A stretch of DNA of 64,000 nt from Oscillatoriales cyanobacterium (GCA_004292955.1 RDXX01000013.1:1-64000); one strand, 5' to 3'; counted from the first letter of the stretch, positions 34,900 through 44,571 are shown. Numbers and translations are program-made. The notes: generated from the letters alone by a model not told the origin.

Positions 34900-36255
34900 T
34901 TATTGAACAAGTTCGCTGCGAGATACCTTACTACTTCTAGCAGGATTTGGCGTTAATTCCGGTGGCGAAACTTGAACGCTTCCCCATTCAGTCAAAAAGC
35001 TTTTCAACAAAACCTCTTGCTGAGTGCGAAATGCCTCGACATTTGCCCCTCGATTCATAATCACAAACCACACGGTTTCTTGTTTTTGAGTGGGTAGCGC
35101 TCCGCCCAAAGCGCTAACATTATCCAATGTGCCAGATTTGACTACTGCTAACTTTGGCAGCGCCCGTTCTGACAAGATTCCTTTATCTTTGCCAACTACA
35201 GTTAAGACATCAGCAACTGTCATGCTGTAAGGTTGCAGGTAGCGTTCTAAAGCTATAAATAACCCGCACGCAGCCCTAGGAGAAATGCGATTGTCGTCGC
35301 TCAATCCGGAACCGTTGACGAGTTGAATTTCTGCGGGAGGAACTCCAGTTGCTGCTGCTGCTTTTTGCGCGACTGTTTTGGCGCCACCAACAGTATCAGC
35401 TAGCATATCTGCCATGAGATTGTTGCTGTACTGATTCATTTTTTTGATAAGTTCGGCGAGGGGTAAAGAATAATGTTTGGCTAAGGGTACGGCGCTGGGA
35501 CGTGCTGGCAAAACTTTGACAGTACCATCAATTACTATTTGGGGTTTCGGTGTATTGGGAGGAAGTGTTTGATACTGGGCTGCGGCTTCGCCCGGCCAGA
35601 TTTCGCTGTTCAATGCTTGTTTGAGCAATTCTCCTGATTTGAGGGGATTTAATTCAAAGTTCATGTAAAATTTACCGACAATGATTAAAGTGCCAGTGAC
35701 TCGCTTGATGCCTTTTTTATTTAAGATGTTACCGAGGGCGATCGCCTCTTCCCACACAAACAACGGATCTTCGCTGCCCTCAATCACTAAATCGCCTTTT
35801 AATACACCGTCTTTGATGGTGCCGTTGGTACTAATTTCGGTGATAAATTGATGTTCCGGCCCGAATTGTTGCAGCGCTACCAGAGATGTTGCTACTTTGG
35901 TAATGGAAGCGGCTGACAGAGGAACTGTACCTTGATGATTGGCGAGTAATGTATTGCCCGATTGCATCCAGATGCCTTGGTCTTCTTTGGCAGAACCTTG
36001 GGCCGTCAATGCGTTGAGATATTGCTGGATTTTGGTATTTGTGGCGGTTTCGGGATTGTTGAGAGAAACTGTTAACGGCTGATTGGGTTTAACTGGCGGC
36101 GGGGAAGATTCGGCTACAGGAGAGGGAGTTGCAAGTTGGGGTGATTCGGTAGCGGCGCATCCGGCGATCATTGTGAGAAGGGCGATCGAGCTTACAGCAC
36201 TCAAGTAGCGGTTTTTCAGCATTACCTTAATCTTTTCCATCAAATTTACCATCAT
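34900..36255 (-). CDS. dacB: D-alanyl-D-alanine carboxypeptidase/endopeptidase, PBP4 type (S13)
   Basis: 451 aa lipoprotein-like S13 peptidase. The N-terminus has a membrane segment ending in the lipobox IAGC, then a proline-rich spacer. Catalytic motifs are SxxK in SAASITKVATS, SxN in YSNNLMADML and KTG-like KSGTLDNVSALGG. The family trims or cleaves peptidoglycan cross-bridges in the periplasm. Several in-frame starts exist (36255, 36240, 36222), and only the last has a purine-rich tract close by. Confidence 0.9.
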   Translation of the reverse strand: MMVNLMEKIKVMLKNRYLSAVSSIALLTMIAGCAATESPQLATPSPVAESSPPPVKPNQPLTVSLNNPETATNTKIQQYLNALTAQGSAKEDQGIWMQSGNTLLANHQGTVPLSAASITKVATSLVALQQFGPEHQFITEISTNGTIKDGVLKGDLVIEGSEDPLFVWEEAIALGNILNKKGIKRVTGTLIIVGKFYMNFELNPLKSGELLKQALNSEIWPGEAAAQYQTLPPNTPKPQIVIDGTVKVLPARPSAVPLAKHYSLPLAELIKKMNQYSNNLMADMLADTVGGAKTVAQKAAAATGVPPAEIQLVNGSGLSDDNRISPRAACGLFIALERYLQPYSMTVADVLTVVGKDKGILSERALPKLAVVKSGTLDNVSALGGALPTQKQETVWFVIMNRGANVEAFRTQQEVLLKSFLTEWGSVQVSPPELTPNPARSSKVSRSELVQ

Positions 36256-36445
36256 CTTTCGGCATACCCGATGGAAAGTTTAGCATTAGTCCGCGCGTCT
36301 TCCTTCTGGGATCTTTCTTCGCGAACTTAGCGTCTTCTTGCTTTCTTTAAATATAGATATCTTGGAAATGCTTCGGGATTTGATCTTCAGCGCCTGGGGT
36401 TCTCACCCCAGGCCGATCGCAATCGCAAATTCTCGGTAAACTGGT

Positions 36446-36790
36446 TTATCCAGCCATACTGCCCATACTCCCCATACTCAGGGGCACCATTTCGCCGTGC
36501 ATCGTCAGGCCTAATAACATCGGCTCATTAACTCGAATCAACTCTCCTGTAAGGGCGCAGCGTTCCTCCTGCTGTGCTGTGGCGTTAATGCTGGCTCGAA
36601 TATCCGATCGACAAAACATCTGACGATACTCTCCAGACTTCTGCTGGACGTAATTCCAGAGCAAATCTCGAATCAAAGCTTGATAGCCTTGATTGCCAGC
36701 GAGCTCTTTGAGTCTCTCCTTGAGCTCTCTTTCCAATCGAATGCTGGTGACTTCCATTTCGGTGGTTGAGGTTCTAGGTAGGGTATGCAT
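36446..36790 (-). CDS. Ribbon-helix-helix (CopG/Arc-like) protein
   Basis: 114 aa. Residues about 12-50 (EVTSIRLERELKERLKELA then YQALIRDLLWNYVQQ) match a ribbon-helix-helix DNA-binding fold. A second conserved part, CALTGELIRVNEPMLLGLTM, is not a domain I can name. The C-terminal LSMGSMGSMAG is encoded by CCCATAC heptads, another case of repeat DNA extending a gene end. It is divergent from the structured RNA candidate and the HNH gene. Confidence 0.7.
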   Translation of the reverse strand: MHTLPRTSTTEMEVTSIRLERELKERLKELAGNQGYQALIRDLLWNYVQQKSGEYRQMFCRSDIRASINATAQQEERCALTGELIRVNEPMLLGLTMHGEMVPLSMGSMGSMAG

Positions 36791-36919
36791 AATTTTTCTC
36801 CGTGACGGGTGGACATATCTGTAATATCAGTGTAGTATGTTTAAAGCTAGATTTAAAGGTCTCAGATCACTTTCTGCCTACTGTGAAATTTTTCCCCACC
36901 TACTCTACTTATCAACTCA

Positions 36920-37222
36920 AGTGCGATCGCCCCAGGGGTCGCGCTGAGTCCTCACGGCAAGTCTTTATGACAGGTTTGCTAACCCCTACAGCGACCTCGT
37001 GGGCTGGGACAAGCCCAATTAAACCCGGTTATAGTGGATTAGGACTAATTTCAGAAATTAATTACAACGAGGTAGACCGGGACGGTCTGGGAGTGGCACG
37101 GCCACACCATAAAGATAGGCGAAGCGGGAGGTACAGCTAACGACTGTACCAACATAAGATGAAAATTTGCATGAAAGCAGTTTTTCTAGCCCCCGCTTCA
37201 CTCGTAAGAGAAGCGGGGGCAT
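36920..37222 (+). ncRNA. Candidate highly structured noncoding RNA, unidentified
   Basis: Several helices line up within 230 bases. A long-range stem ACCTCGT (36994-37000)/ACGAGGT (37067-37073) encloses TAATTT-CAG-AAATTA (37046-37060). A competing hairpin TGGGCT/AGCCCA (37000-37017) abuts it. Then come AGACC-GGGAC-GGTCT (37074-37088), GTGGC-ACG-GCCAC (37093-37105), GGTACAG/CTGTACC (37130-37150) and an 11-bp hairpin GCCCCCGCTTC/GAAGCGGGGGC (37189-37220). GAAGCGGG at 37121-37128 can alternatively pair with the 5' arm of that last hairpin, a possible pseudoknot or switch. No poly-T follows. This resembles the scaffold RNA of TnpB/IscB-type (OMEGA) elements but no such protein is adjacent. Strand and ends are inferred. 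Confidence 0.5.
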
Positions 37223-37361
37223 TTGATTGGAGATTGGAGCAATTTGGCAAGGCTTGGGGAACTCGCAAAAACTAGATGTAGCCAATGCTGGGAAGCATTC
37301 CAAATCTAAAATCTCAAATCTAAAATCTCAAATCTAAAATCCAAATGAGGAGGAGCAAGCC

Positions 37362-37877
37362 GTGACCGTAGTAACTGATGTATTGAGGCAATCTGTTGTG
37401 GTATTTTCTCAAAATTACCTACCGATGAGCCGTGTCAACATCAAACGGGCGATCGTACTTTTGGTAACAGGCAAGGCTGAACCTCTGGATTTTAGCATCG
37501 GCAATGGCTATCTAGTGCGATCGCCCAGCACCAGCATCCACGTACCCGAACAAATCCGCTTAACTTTTGGCAACAGGGAGCGTGTTTGGAAAGTACCACC
37601 GGTCAATCGCCGGGAAGTGTTGCGCCGAGATGCCCATGCTTGCCAATACTGTGGCAACAACAGGCATTTGACGCTGGATCACGTGATGCCTCGATCGAAG
37701 GGCGGGTCGCATACTTGGGACAACGTAGTGACGGCTTGCGAACGGTGCAACTCTCGTAAGGGCGATCGAACTCCCATAGAAGCTGGAATGTCTCTGCGAA
37801 CCAAGCCGAAGGCTCCCATTCACCCCACTGTTGCTTTTGCCGAAATGTTTTGGCACGAATACCAAATTGGGGAATAG
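37362..37877 (+). CDS. HNH endonuclease
   Basis: 171 aa. It starts with GTG at 37362, supported by AGGAGGAGC just upstream. The HNH domain (about 85-140) has the zinc knuckle CQYCG, the catalytic-type [16 protein letters not shown], and the second pair CERC. The N-terminal half ([20 protein letters not shown]) is shared by a group of standalone HNH proteins common in cyanobacteria. The substrate is unknown. The last codons and stop run into GGGGAAT/GGGGCAT heptads. The structured RNA candidate lies 140 bases upstream on the same strand. Confidence 0.9.
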   Translation: MTVVTDVLRQSVVVFSQNYLPMSRVNIKRAIVLLVTGKAEPLDFSIGNGYLVRSPSTSIHVPEQIRLTFGNRERVWKVPPVNRREVLRRDAHACQYCGNNRHLTLDHVMPRSKGGSHTWDNVVTACERCNSRKGDRTPIEAGMSLRTKPKAPIHPTVAFAEMFWHEYQIGE

Positions 37878-38092
37878 GGAATGGGGCATGGGGAATGGGG
37901 CATGGGGAATAGGGCATGGGGCATGGGGCATGGGTAATAGTTAGTGGTTTTTCTAATAACCAATTCCCTATTTGACCAATTCCCTATTTGACCAATTCCC
38001 AATTCCCAATTCCCAATTCCCAATTCCCAATTCCCGATTCCCAATTCCCGATTCCCAATGCCCAATTCCCAATTCCCAATTTTCAATTTTCA
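37876..38092. repeat. Heptad arrays GGGGCAT/GGGGAAT and CCCAATT
   Basis: GGGGCAT-type heptads (about 37876-37938) overlap the HNH gene stop. CCCTATT and CCCAATT/CCCGATT heptads (about 37966-38092) then run to within 25 bases of the next start codon. Confidence 0.92.
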
Positions 38093-38115
38093 ATTCCAAA
38101 TTTAAGGCTGTCAAT

Positions 38116-38514
38116 ATGCTGAAGTTGACTTACACTGAAACGGGCTTTAACCTAGAGCGTTTGGCTCAATCTCCCGAACAGTTAGTGGCGCTGCGAGTTG
38201 TGCTGGCTATGCGAGTTGGTCAAAGCATCAGCGTCGAACCGAGCACTGCGGCATTTTTGCTGCCCGCGAATTTGCCGGCGCTTTCTCTGTTGGAATCTGA
38301 GGCCCGCCGAGATGATACCGATTCGATCGCTCTTTGTGTTGCTGATGCTGATTTTGTCGAAGTGACCCTGCGCGGTACGTGGATTGGAGGGGCATCTGAA
38401 GGCGCTGATGGGGTGTTTGCGACGGTTTTGAGCGATCGGGCGGAGCGGTTGTTGCTCGGACTCTGGCTCGAAACTCAGGCTGCTGCCGAGGTTGTCGGGG
38501 AAGTCGGCGATTAA
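38116..38514 (+). CDS. Short conserved cyanobacterial-type protein of unknown function
   Basis: 132 aa from the ATG at 38116 ([19 protein letters not shown]). The frame is open further upstream only through heptad repeats. It looks like a globular soluble protein with a hydrophobic core and an acidic C-terminus. It resembles a small family of cyanobacterial hypothetical proteins (alr0857-like, from memory, unverified). No catalytic motif is visible. Confidence 0.7.
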   Translation: MLKLTYTETGFNLERLAQSPEQLVALRVVLAMRVGQSISVEPSTAAFLLPANLPALSLLESEARRDDTDSIALCVADADFVEVTLRGTWIGGASEGADGVFATVLSDRAERLLLGLWLETQAAAEVVGEVGD

Positions 38515-38538
38515 GATCCGATCGAGAAAGTTCGGCAG

Positions 38539-38662
38539 GGAGCATCTCGGCGCCAGCTTTGATAGCAGTGCGAGCGTCCCCGCTCGCGAGTGATAAAATA
38601 CGCGAGCGGGGACGCTCGCACTGCTGTAAAAAAAATGCTTTTTGCAATCAGATGCTTTCTCC
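38539..38662. repeat. MITE-like element with GGAGCATCTC end and GAGCGGGGACGCTC palindrome
   Basis: It begins GGAGCATCTC and ends with CAGATGCTTTCTCC, an imperfect inverted repeat. Inside is a long palindrome: CAGTGCGAGCGTCCCCGCTC and its reverse complement (about 38565-38625). A relative lies at 44217-44346. It separates convergent genes and would make a strong hairpin in RNA. Confidence 0.8.
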
Positions 38663-38676
38663 ATCCCCCACTCTCG

Positions 38677-40713
38677 TTAAGGCGTGTAAATGATGTTGAA
38701 GTAAATGCCATTATCTTGCAGGTTGTTGCCTTTATCGGTAATTCTCACCAAAGGAAAAGCATAATCTACACGCAAGTTCACCCGCCGTATCGGTTCCCAG
38801 ATTACCCCCAAACCCATACCTGCTAAAAATGTCTGATTGGTTAATTTATTAGGATTATTGGGAGCGTTCCACACCGTACCCGCATCCAAAAAAGGAGCTA
38901 ATTGAAGTTTGGGATTTCCCGAAGCATCCCGCTGCAAAGTAATCCGATCCTCGATCGACAGTCGGAAGCCGTTATCGCCAGAACGCACATTTTGGCGGTA
39001 GCCGCGCAGAGATTGCCCGCCGCCAATTACAAATTGCTGCGAAGGTAACAAACTATTAGCAGAAAGTTGTAAGTCTGACTGCAAAATTAATAAATGTTTA
39101 TCATTTAATCGCTGTACTCGCTGCACTTGACCCAGCCAACTCAAAAATTGTCCGTCAGGGACAGAACCTTCATTTTGAGTAGCATCAAACAAGCTTGTGC
39201 CGATCGTAAATTGCGATCGCAAAGCCCAAGCACCCTGGGGATCCCGCCGAATGTAGTCCTGTCCCAGCTTGATCGCAGTCGTAGTCGTGACACCATTGGA
39301 GTCAGGGCCCGAGCCAAATGGAGTCGGTACACCGGCGACAAAAGTTCTGCCTTTCTGATAAGTAAGACCGGCAGATAGGGCAAATTCTTCGATCGGCGTT
39401 CTCCGCAGCGGCTGGCGGTAACTAACTTCAAATAAATGCGATTTTCCCGAAATGTCAAAAGCATCAAAAGGTTCTTGTACTATACTGTTGCGGTTCGGCG
39501 CTGCCCTCAATTGCAACGTGCCGTTCATCGCATTTAGCGGCAAGCGATAGCTGAAATCGAAGACATCTGAATCGCCGAGCGATCGATAATAAGCACCCGC
39601 AAGTTCATCGCCATTTCCTGTGAGATTGCGGTGCCGCAAACTAACACCCAATCTTTCAGAACCGACGCTGGGAGGCGAATAATTGTCAATGCTGAAACTA
39701 GATTGAAATGGATTAGCTTCCGTAACTCTGACGATCAGAATGCTCTCTCCTTCATTATCCCCAGCCCGCAGGCTGGCTTCTACATTGTCAAATAAAGGAT
39801 CGACTCGCAGCAGCCGGAGTTGGTTTTCTAATGAAGCTGTACTTAAAGGCATTCGGGCACCGAGTCGAATCCGGCTGCGGATGTAACTTGGATGCAATCT
39901 TTTAGCTCCTTCTACCTCAATTCGAGTCAGCTTGCCTTCGATAACTTGAATTTTGACTACTCCTGCGGTGATAGTTTGGGGCGGCAAGACGGCTCTCGAA
40001 GTGATGTAGCCACGATTGAGGTAAATTTCGGTAATTTTGTCGGCGATTTGTTTGAGCTGTTCTAGCGTGGTAGAACGGCCCTCTAACGGCTTGACTAAGG
40101 CATTAATTTCGTCTTGGCTTAAAATTGTGCTGCCAACTACTTGAATTTTCTGCACCTGAATTACCTGATTCGGGAGCGGCAGGGGAACTGGGGACGGGCG
40201 CTCCGGCGCAACTGGTTGCGGTATTTGAGGAGGTTCTGGGGAAGGCTGCGGGGCCGGTTGCAAAAATCGATCGCGATTTGGATCTGGCTGAGTCGGTGGC
40301 GGGGGCAGGTTTGGAGGGGTATTTTGTGGGTTTTGGGCTAAAACATTGCTATGTAGCTGGTTAGGGAATATCGGTTCGCTGTTAACTAGATTTTGTGCTT
40401 CGGGTTCCGGGTGGGCATCACAACCAGTTTCATTAATTGTGGAACAGCGATCGGCCTGGTTGTCAAGAGGGTTGTTTTCGGCAAAATCCGGCAGTTGATT
40501 GAAGTTAGTTGCAGTTTCATCCTGCTTGATTTCGAGTTTTTGCAGTGCTAATACTCCGTTGGCCGGATCTGCTAAGTTGTCAGCGGCGGCGGGCAACTGA
40601 GAAATATCGTCCGTTTGGGATATAGCTTGATGGGCATCAAAGCAAGCAATGGGGAGCGCAGTTAGAAGTGAAATCCCCAACCGAAATATTGCAATATTTG
40701 CTCTCGGGCGCAT
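38677..40713 (-). CDS. Two-partner secretion transporter, FhaC/ShlB-type (Omp85 superfamily)
   Basis: 678 aa outer-membrane beta-barrel. A signal peptide (IAIFRLGISLLTALPIA) is followed by a low-complexity and proline-rich region (about 120-185, PPNLPPPPTQP). POTRA-type domains (about 190-340) have VVGSTILSQDEINAL, YLNRGYITSRAVLPPQ and a second repeat, and the ShlB barrel (about 340-678) ends in FNIIYTP. The family secretes large hemagglutinin-repeat exoproteins. No such substrate gene is nearby; the DUF928 gene just upstream on the same strand is a frequent neighbour in cyanobacteria. Confidence 0.92.
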   Translation of the reverse strand: MRPRANIAIFRLGISLLTALPIACFDAHQAISQTDDISQLPAAADNLADPANGVLALQKLEIKQDETATNFNQLPDFAENNPLDNQADRCSTINETGCDAHPEPEAQNLVNSEPIFPNQLHSNVLAQNPQNTPPNLPPPPTQPDPNRDRFLQPAPQPSPEPPQIPQPVAPERPSPVPLPLPNQVIQVQKIQVVGSTILSQDEINALVKPLEGRSTTLEQLKQIADKITEIYLNRGYITSRAVLPPQTITAGVVKIQVIEGKLTRIEVEGAKRLHPSYIRSRIRLGARMPLSTASLENQLRLLRVDPLFDNVEASLRAGDNEGESILIVRVTEANPFQSSFSIDNYSPPSVGSERLGVSLRHRNLTGNGDELAGAYYRSLGDSDVFDFSYRLPLNAMNGTLQLRAAPNRNSIVQEPFDAFDISGKSHLFEVSYRQPLRRTPIEEFALSAGLTYQKGRTFVAGVPTPFGSGPDSNGVTTTTAIKLGQDYIRRDPQGAWALRSQFTIGTSLFDATQNEGSVPDGQFLSWLGQVQRVQRLNDKHLLILQSDLQLSANSLLPSQQFVIGGGQSLRGYRQNVRSGDNGFRLSIEDRITLQRDASGNPKLQLAPFLDAGTVWNAPNNPNKLTNQTFLAGMGLGVIWEPIRRVNLRVDYAFPLVRITDKGNNLQDNGIYFNIIYTP

Positions 40714-41151
40714 AATTAATATTTTTGTAAAATAATTTTGCTTGCTGCTTGACTATGCAAGTTTACCATTTAGTATTGGGCGCAATTTGAACATAAAATT
40801 TTCAATAGTCCGGCTTTCCAGAGACAAGGGGACTGGGAGCATCTCAATTTTGCTATCGAAGTCGATCGATCTTTTAGATTTTAGATTTTAGATTTTAGAT
40901 TTGGGGGATTGGGGGATTTAGTCGCGAGGATCGGGACTCTAGTAGCATCTGAAGTGCAGTCGCTTCAATAAAAATGCCCAGTTGCAACCTCCCAGATCCT
41001 CCTAGCGAATCCTTATGCTGGTCAGCGCAAAAATTTTAATTTATTGAGGACGATCGACCAAAAAACCCGAGACAGGCAAAAATCATCTGTGGCGCTGCCA
41101 AATACCGCGCGCGATCGCCACGGGTTTTTGGTACTTGCTGCACAAGTCGAA
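40714..41151. other. Spacer with partial repeats
   Basis: Contains a GGAGCATCTC end (about 40836) resembling the MITE-like elements, a TTTAGAT heptad run (about 40873-40900) and otherwise unremarkable sequence. No coding sequence is supported. Confidence 0.5.
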
Positions 41152-42015
41152 TTATTTTTTGGCGATGGGTGTTAACTGACTGGGGATTAATGGTTCTCGG
41201 GCAATTTTGCCGAGTTCGACTGCACTCAACACTTCTGACCACTCGAACGCTAAACTGGCATCGCTGGGAGACTCCACGCGCAATTGAGCTAGAGCTGCCA
41301 GGTACTCGTACCAGAGACCTTGTTTGCCGAAGATGCTCAGCTTGGCGCGACCCTCGGGCGATCGATCCAACTCTGTTTTCAAGGTTGGGGCCACTGCGAT
41401 GCGGTTTATCCACCCCGAAACGAGAACCTCATCTCTATAGTTTTTTGGGTTGCATTTGATAGTAAAGTACCATTGATAGTTTTTGCCAACTTCCAGGGCT
41501 GGCGAGTTGCCGTCGGAGCCGAGGTTGATGCTAACGATACCAGGACGGCTCGTTACCATCCGAAAACTTTTTTTGTATACCGTTTTGTCGCTTTCGTCTG
41601 CTAACTCAAACTGAACTGTTTTGTCGATGGCTACGGGAAGGTAGTAGAAAAATGTCGGCTTTGCTGATATTGTTTGCCCCATAGTTGATTGGGGAATCAA
41701 GGCAGTTAAGGCATTTGTGGCAGTGCATTCTAAGCCGCGGGTTCCTCCCCCTTCCCGTCTTCCGGGTACTCCCTGCTCCGGCGGTTGAAAGTTATTCCAC
41801 GTGCCTCCCAATTGCTGGTTGTTCGGTCTGCTTCCAGTTAGTTCCGGGGGTTGAACTGTTTGCCAGTTGAGTGGTAGCTGCGGTTGTGAGGGGCGGCGGA
41901 CATTGTTACCGGGGCTGTTGAGAGCAAGAGCTGGTATTAAACTACCAACGGCAACTCCCTCTAGAGACAGAATTAAGGAAAGAGCACCGATGTTTAGAGC
42001 AGACTTCCAAGCCAT
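41152..42015 (-). CDS. DUF928 domain protein, exported
   Basis: 287 aa from the ATG at 42015, preferred over an upstream GTG (42054) because AGGCAGG precedes it and the signal peptide (ALNIGALSLILSLEGVAVGS) then starts cleanly. The DUF928 domain covers about 95-280 (RGLECTATNALTALIPQS, TFFYYLPVA, YQWYFTIKC). The function is unknown; in cyanobacteria it commonly sits beside TPS transporters and CHAT-domain genes, here 437 bases upstream of an FhaC-type gene. It may act in the same envelope or secretion pathway. Confidence 0.88.
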   Translation of the reverse strand: MAWKSALNIGALSLILSLEGVAVGSLIPALALNSPGNNVRRPSQPQLPLNWQTVQPPELTGSRPNNQQLGGTWNNFQPPEQGVPGRREGGGTRGLECTATNALTALIPQSTMGQTISAKPTFFYYLPVAIDKTVQFELADESDKTVYKKSFRMVTSRPGIVSINLGSDGNSPALEVGKNYQWYFTIKCNPKNYRDEVLVSGWINRIAVAPTLKTELDRSPEGRAKLSIFGKQGLWYEYLAALAQLRVESPSDASLAFEWSEVLSAVELGKIAREPLIPSQLTPIAKK

Positions 42016-42054
42016 GACGAACCTGCCTTCTAATGAACCTAGGAACTTAAACAC

Positions 42055-42442
42055 ACGATTTTATTCTACCCAAGGTTTTGACGGATCTAGTAATCTGTTG
42101 TACTTAATTTATATCTTCCAACAGATACGATTAGTTTGGCCCTTCTGAGCAAGATGGAATTCTGTGTCGCGTTTTTCAGTGGTAGCTTGGTAGTTATACT
42201 TACTTGCCTGCACGACAGCAGGTTGGGTTGAGCTTGTCAAAGCCAATGTTCAGAAAGACTAATATTCCGGTTTTTTTACTGCGATCGCAGGCTAAAAAGC
42301 GTCTTTTCGTAAAAAAACCGGTTGATGCGTCAGTTCAGGATATCAGGAACCTCGGCAATTTTGCTGATGAGCCTAAAGCGATCGGCTACAAGTGAGCAAA
42401 TTAAGTTTTCTGTACAATACAATAGCGGCAAAAAAATTTAGC
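42055..42442. other. Spacer between divergent genes
   Basis: No repeat array and no credible ORF were seen. It contains AAAAAACCGGTT-type short inverted sequence (about 42268-42321). It probably carries promoters for both flanking genes. Confidence 0.4.
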
Positions 42443-44128
42443 ATGAATCTCGATTCACCTGTTCTCTCGGACAAACAGCCTTCGGGGCTGCGGATGGTAA
42501 GACCGATCGGGGTCTACGCGCTGCACGGCATTACTTTTTTAGGAAATAGGTTATTCGGGGTCGATCGCACCGAAGGGCTACTATTGGAGATCGATCGAGA
42601 AACTGACAACACTACTGTTTTGAATCCTCATCAAACGGCTAAGTTTGCAGGCGCAACCGGGCTGGCGATTTGGGAAGATACTCTCTGGTTTTCGCGAGAT
42701 GAGGATATTTGTTGCTGTCCGGGCGCAATTCGGGATGGGGCAATCGCTGAACTCAAACCGGAACATTTTGTTTCCCTTTCTTATCCCGCTGACGGGATTG
42801 CAGTTTGGAAATCTACGCTGTATGTGACTTGCCAGAGATTGGGCTATATTCTGGTTTTTGATGTAAAAACTGGTCGGGAAATTACTCGGTTTTATGCTCC
42901 CGGTATTGGCATAGAAAATATCACTGTCCGGGATGAGGAACTCTGGGTTTGCGACAAGACTGAGCAAACTGTTTACTGTTTGGAACGGGCAACTGGGGAG
43001 ATTAAATTTAGCGTTTTGACTCCCTTTGAATGGCCTTCGGGTTTGGCTTTTCACAAAGATTCCCAGACGGGCGAAGAGGTTCTGTATGTGGCTTATGCCG
43101 GGGATGAACTTTATATTCGGGACGATCCGAATTCGGAAGATCCTTTTCAGTTGACGAAGCGCGATCGCACTTTTGTTCACCCTTTATCTTTTCACTACAA
43201 TGAAGCCGAACGCTTCGCTCTGTCAAATGGTTTTTTGATGGAAATGTCCTATGTGGAGGAACTTTCTCCCCTGGATGAGGTAGAAATCGATAATTTGGAG
43301 TGGCGGATTGCTTTACCTTCGGACACTCACCGACAAAAGGTCAGGAAAATTACGCCGATTGGGATGCCTTTTACTGAGGAAATTCAGGAAGGGGAACGGG
43401 TGGCGGTGTTTAAGTTCGATCGCCTCCAGAAGGGGGAACGGCGAGTTTTTGGCTGGAAGGCGTTGTTAGAAGTGCGATCGATTAAGTATCAGTTGTCACC
43501 TCGGAATGTAGAAAAGATACCGCAACTATCGCCGGAGTTTGCAGCGAAGTATTTGGTGGACAATGATAATTTGGCGATGGATACGGAGATTGTGCGATCG
43601 GCTGCGGTGGCCTCCATTGGCACAGAAACTAATATTCTGAGGAAGTTACTGAGCATTCGCAATTTTGTTTACGACCAACTTTCTTACGGGATTAGACCTC
43701 ACATTGACACTCCCGATATTGTACTGCGTCGCGGCGTCGGTTCTTGCGGCGAGTATGTGGGGTTGTTGTTGGCTTTGGCAAGGTTGAACGGAATTGCTTG
43801 TCGCACAATTGGGCGTTATAAGTGTCCGGCTTTTGCTGACAGAAAAGGTTTGCCGCTGGAACCCGATTTCAATCACGTTTGGCTGGAGTTTTACATTCCA
43901 GGTTTTGGCTGGGTGCCGATGGAATCTAATCCTGATGACATTCAAGACAGAGGCCCTTATCCTTTGCGGTTTTTTATGGGTTTAGCTTGGTATCACGTGG
44001 AAATTGGCAAGGGAATTCGCTTCCAAAGTCTCACCAGCGGGGGTCTGCCTTTGAAGAAGGAGGATGTTTCCGTGGGAAGTCTGGCCATTAATCATGTCCG
44101 GTTTACAATTTTGGAAGAGTTGTTTTAA
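42443..44128 (+). CDS. Transglutaminase-like protein with N-terminal beta-propeller-like region
   Basis: 561 aa from the ATG at 42443; a GTG at 42392 is also in frame. The N-terminal half (about 15-230) has propeller-like repeats (GITFLGNRLFGVDRTEGLL, GLAIWEDTLWF, GIAVWKSTLYV). The C-terminal transglutaminase core (about 390-500) has the catalytic Cys in RRGVGSCGEYVGLLLALAR, His in FNHVWLEFYIPG and Asp in ESNPDD. The fold includes proteases and amidases as well as cross-linking enzymes. No signal peptide is present. The substrate is unknown. Confidence 0.88.
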   Translation: MNLDSPVLSDKQPSGLRMVRPIGVYALHGITFLGNRLFGVDRTEGLLLEIDRETDNTTVLNPHQTAKFAGATGLAIWEDTLWFSRDEDICCCPGAIRDGAIAELKPEHFVSLSYPADGIAVWKSTLYVTCQRLGYILVFDVKTGREITRFYAPGIGIENITVRDEELWVCDKTEQTVYCLERATGEIKFSVLTPFEWPSGLAFHKDSQTGEEVLYVAYAGDELYIRDDPNSEDPFQLTKRDRTFVHPLSFHYNEAERFALSNGFLMEMSYVEELSPLDEVEIDNLEWRIALPSDTHRQKVRKITPIGMPFTEEIQEGERVAVFKFDRLQKGERRVFGWKALLEVRSIKYQLSPRNVEKIPQLSPEFAAKYLVDNDNLAMDTEIVRSAAVASIGTETNILRKLLSIRNFVYDQLSYGIRPHIDTPDIVLRRGVGSCGEYVGLLLALARLNGIACRTIGRYKCPAFADRKGLPLEPDFNHVWLEFYIPGFGWVPMESNPDDIQDRGPYPLRFFMGLAWYHVEIGKGIRFQSLTSGGLPLKKEDVSVGSLAINHVRFTILEELF

Positions 44129-44130
44129 GG

Positions 44131-44498
44131 AAGAGTTGACTGTTGACTGTTGACTGTTGACTGTTGACTGTTGACTGTTGGCAGTTGGCAGTTGATAGTT
44201 GACAGAGGGAAGACTCGGAGTATCTCACTTTTGTAAAAAAGCAATTTCTTTACAGTGCGAGCGTCCCCGCTCGCGAGTGTTAGATAGATCGTAGATCGCG
44301 AGTTCTTGAAGTGGTCGCACTATAAAATCAAAACTGAGATGCTTCCGGGAAGACTTTTCTCATCTCCCCCTCTCGGACTCTCCAAGTCTCCCTCTCACCC
44401 AATTCAAAACACGTCCGGTACAATAACCGTTATCAGGTTTGTAGTGAGGACTTTAGTCCGCAGAGTTTGATGAAGATTTCCATTCCTTGCTACAAACT
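44131..44498. repeat. Repeat cluster: GACTGTT heptads, MITE-like element, degenerate 60-bp repeat
   Basis: GACTGTT heptads (44131-44204) are followed by an element bounded by GGAGTATCTCACTTTTG (44217) and CAAAACTGAGATGCTTCC (ending about 44346), which contains AGTGCGAGCGTCCCCGCTCG as at 38565. Then comes a degenerate copy of the 60-bp inverted repeat (44436-44498) whose right arm has decayed. Confidence 0.8.
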
Positions 44499-44571
44499 AA
44501 TTTTATTGGGGTTGTGCGATCGCACATAATCTCAAGTCTAAATCTCAAGTATAAGGCAAGCAGGAGGGGTT

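Noticed and set aside
36802-37140. 112-codon plus-strand frame
   Set aside because: It covers the structured RNA candidate, has no domain and no ribosome binding site. A decayed transposase tail cannot be excluded.
37189-37220. Ordinary Rho-independent terminator
   Set aside because: The hairpin is strong but is followed by ATTTGATTGG rather than a T-tract, and no coding gene ends just before it.
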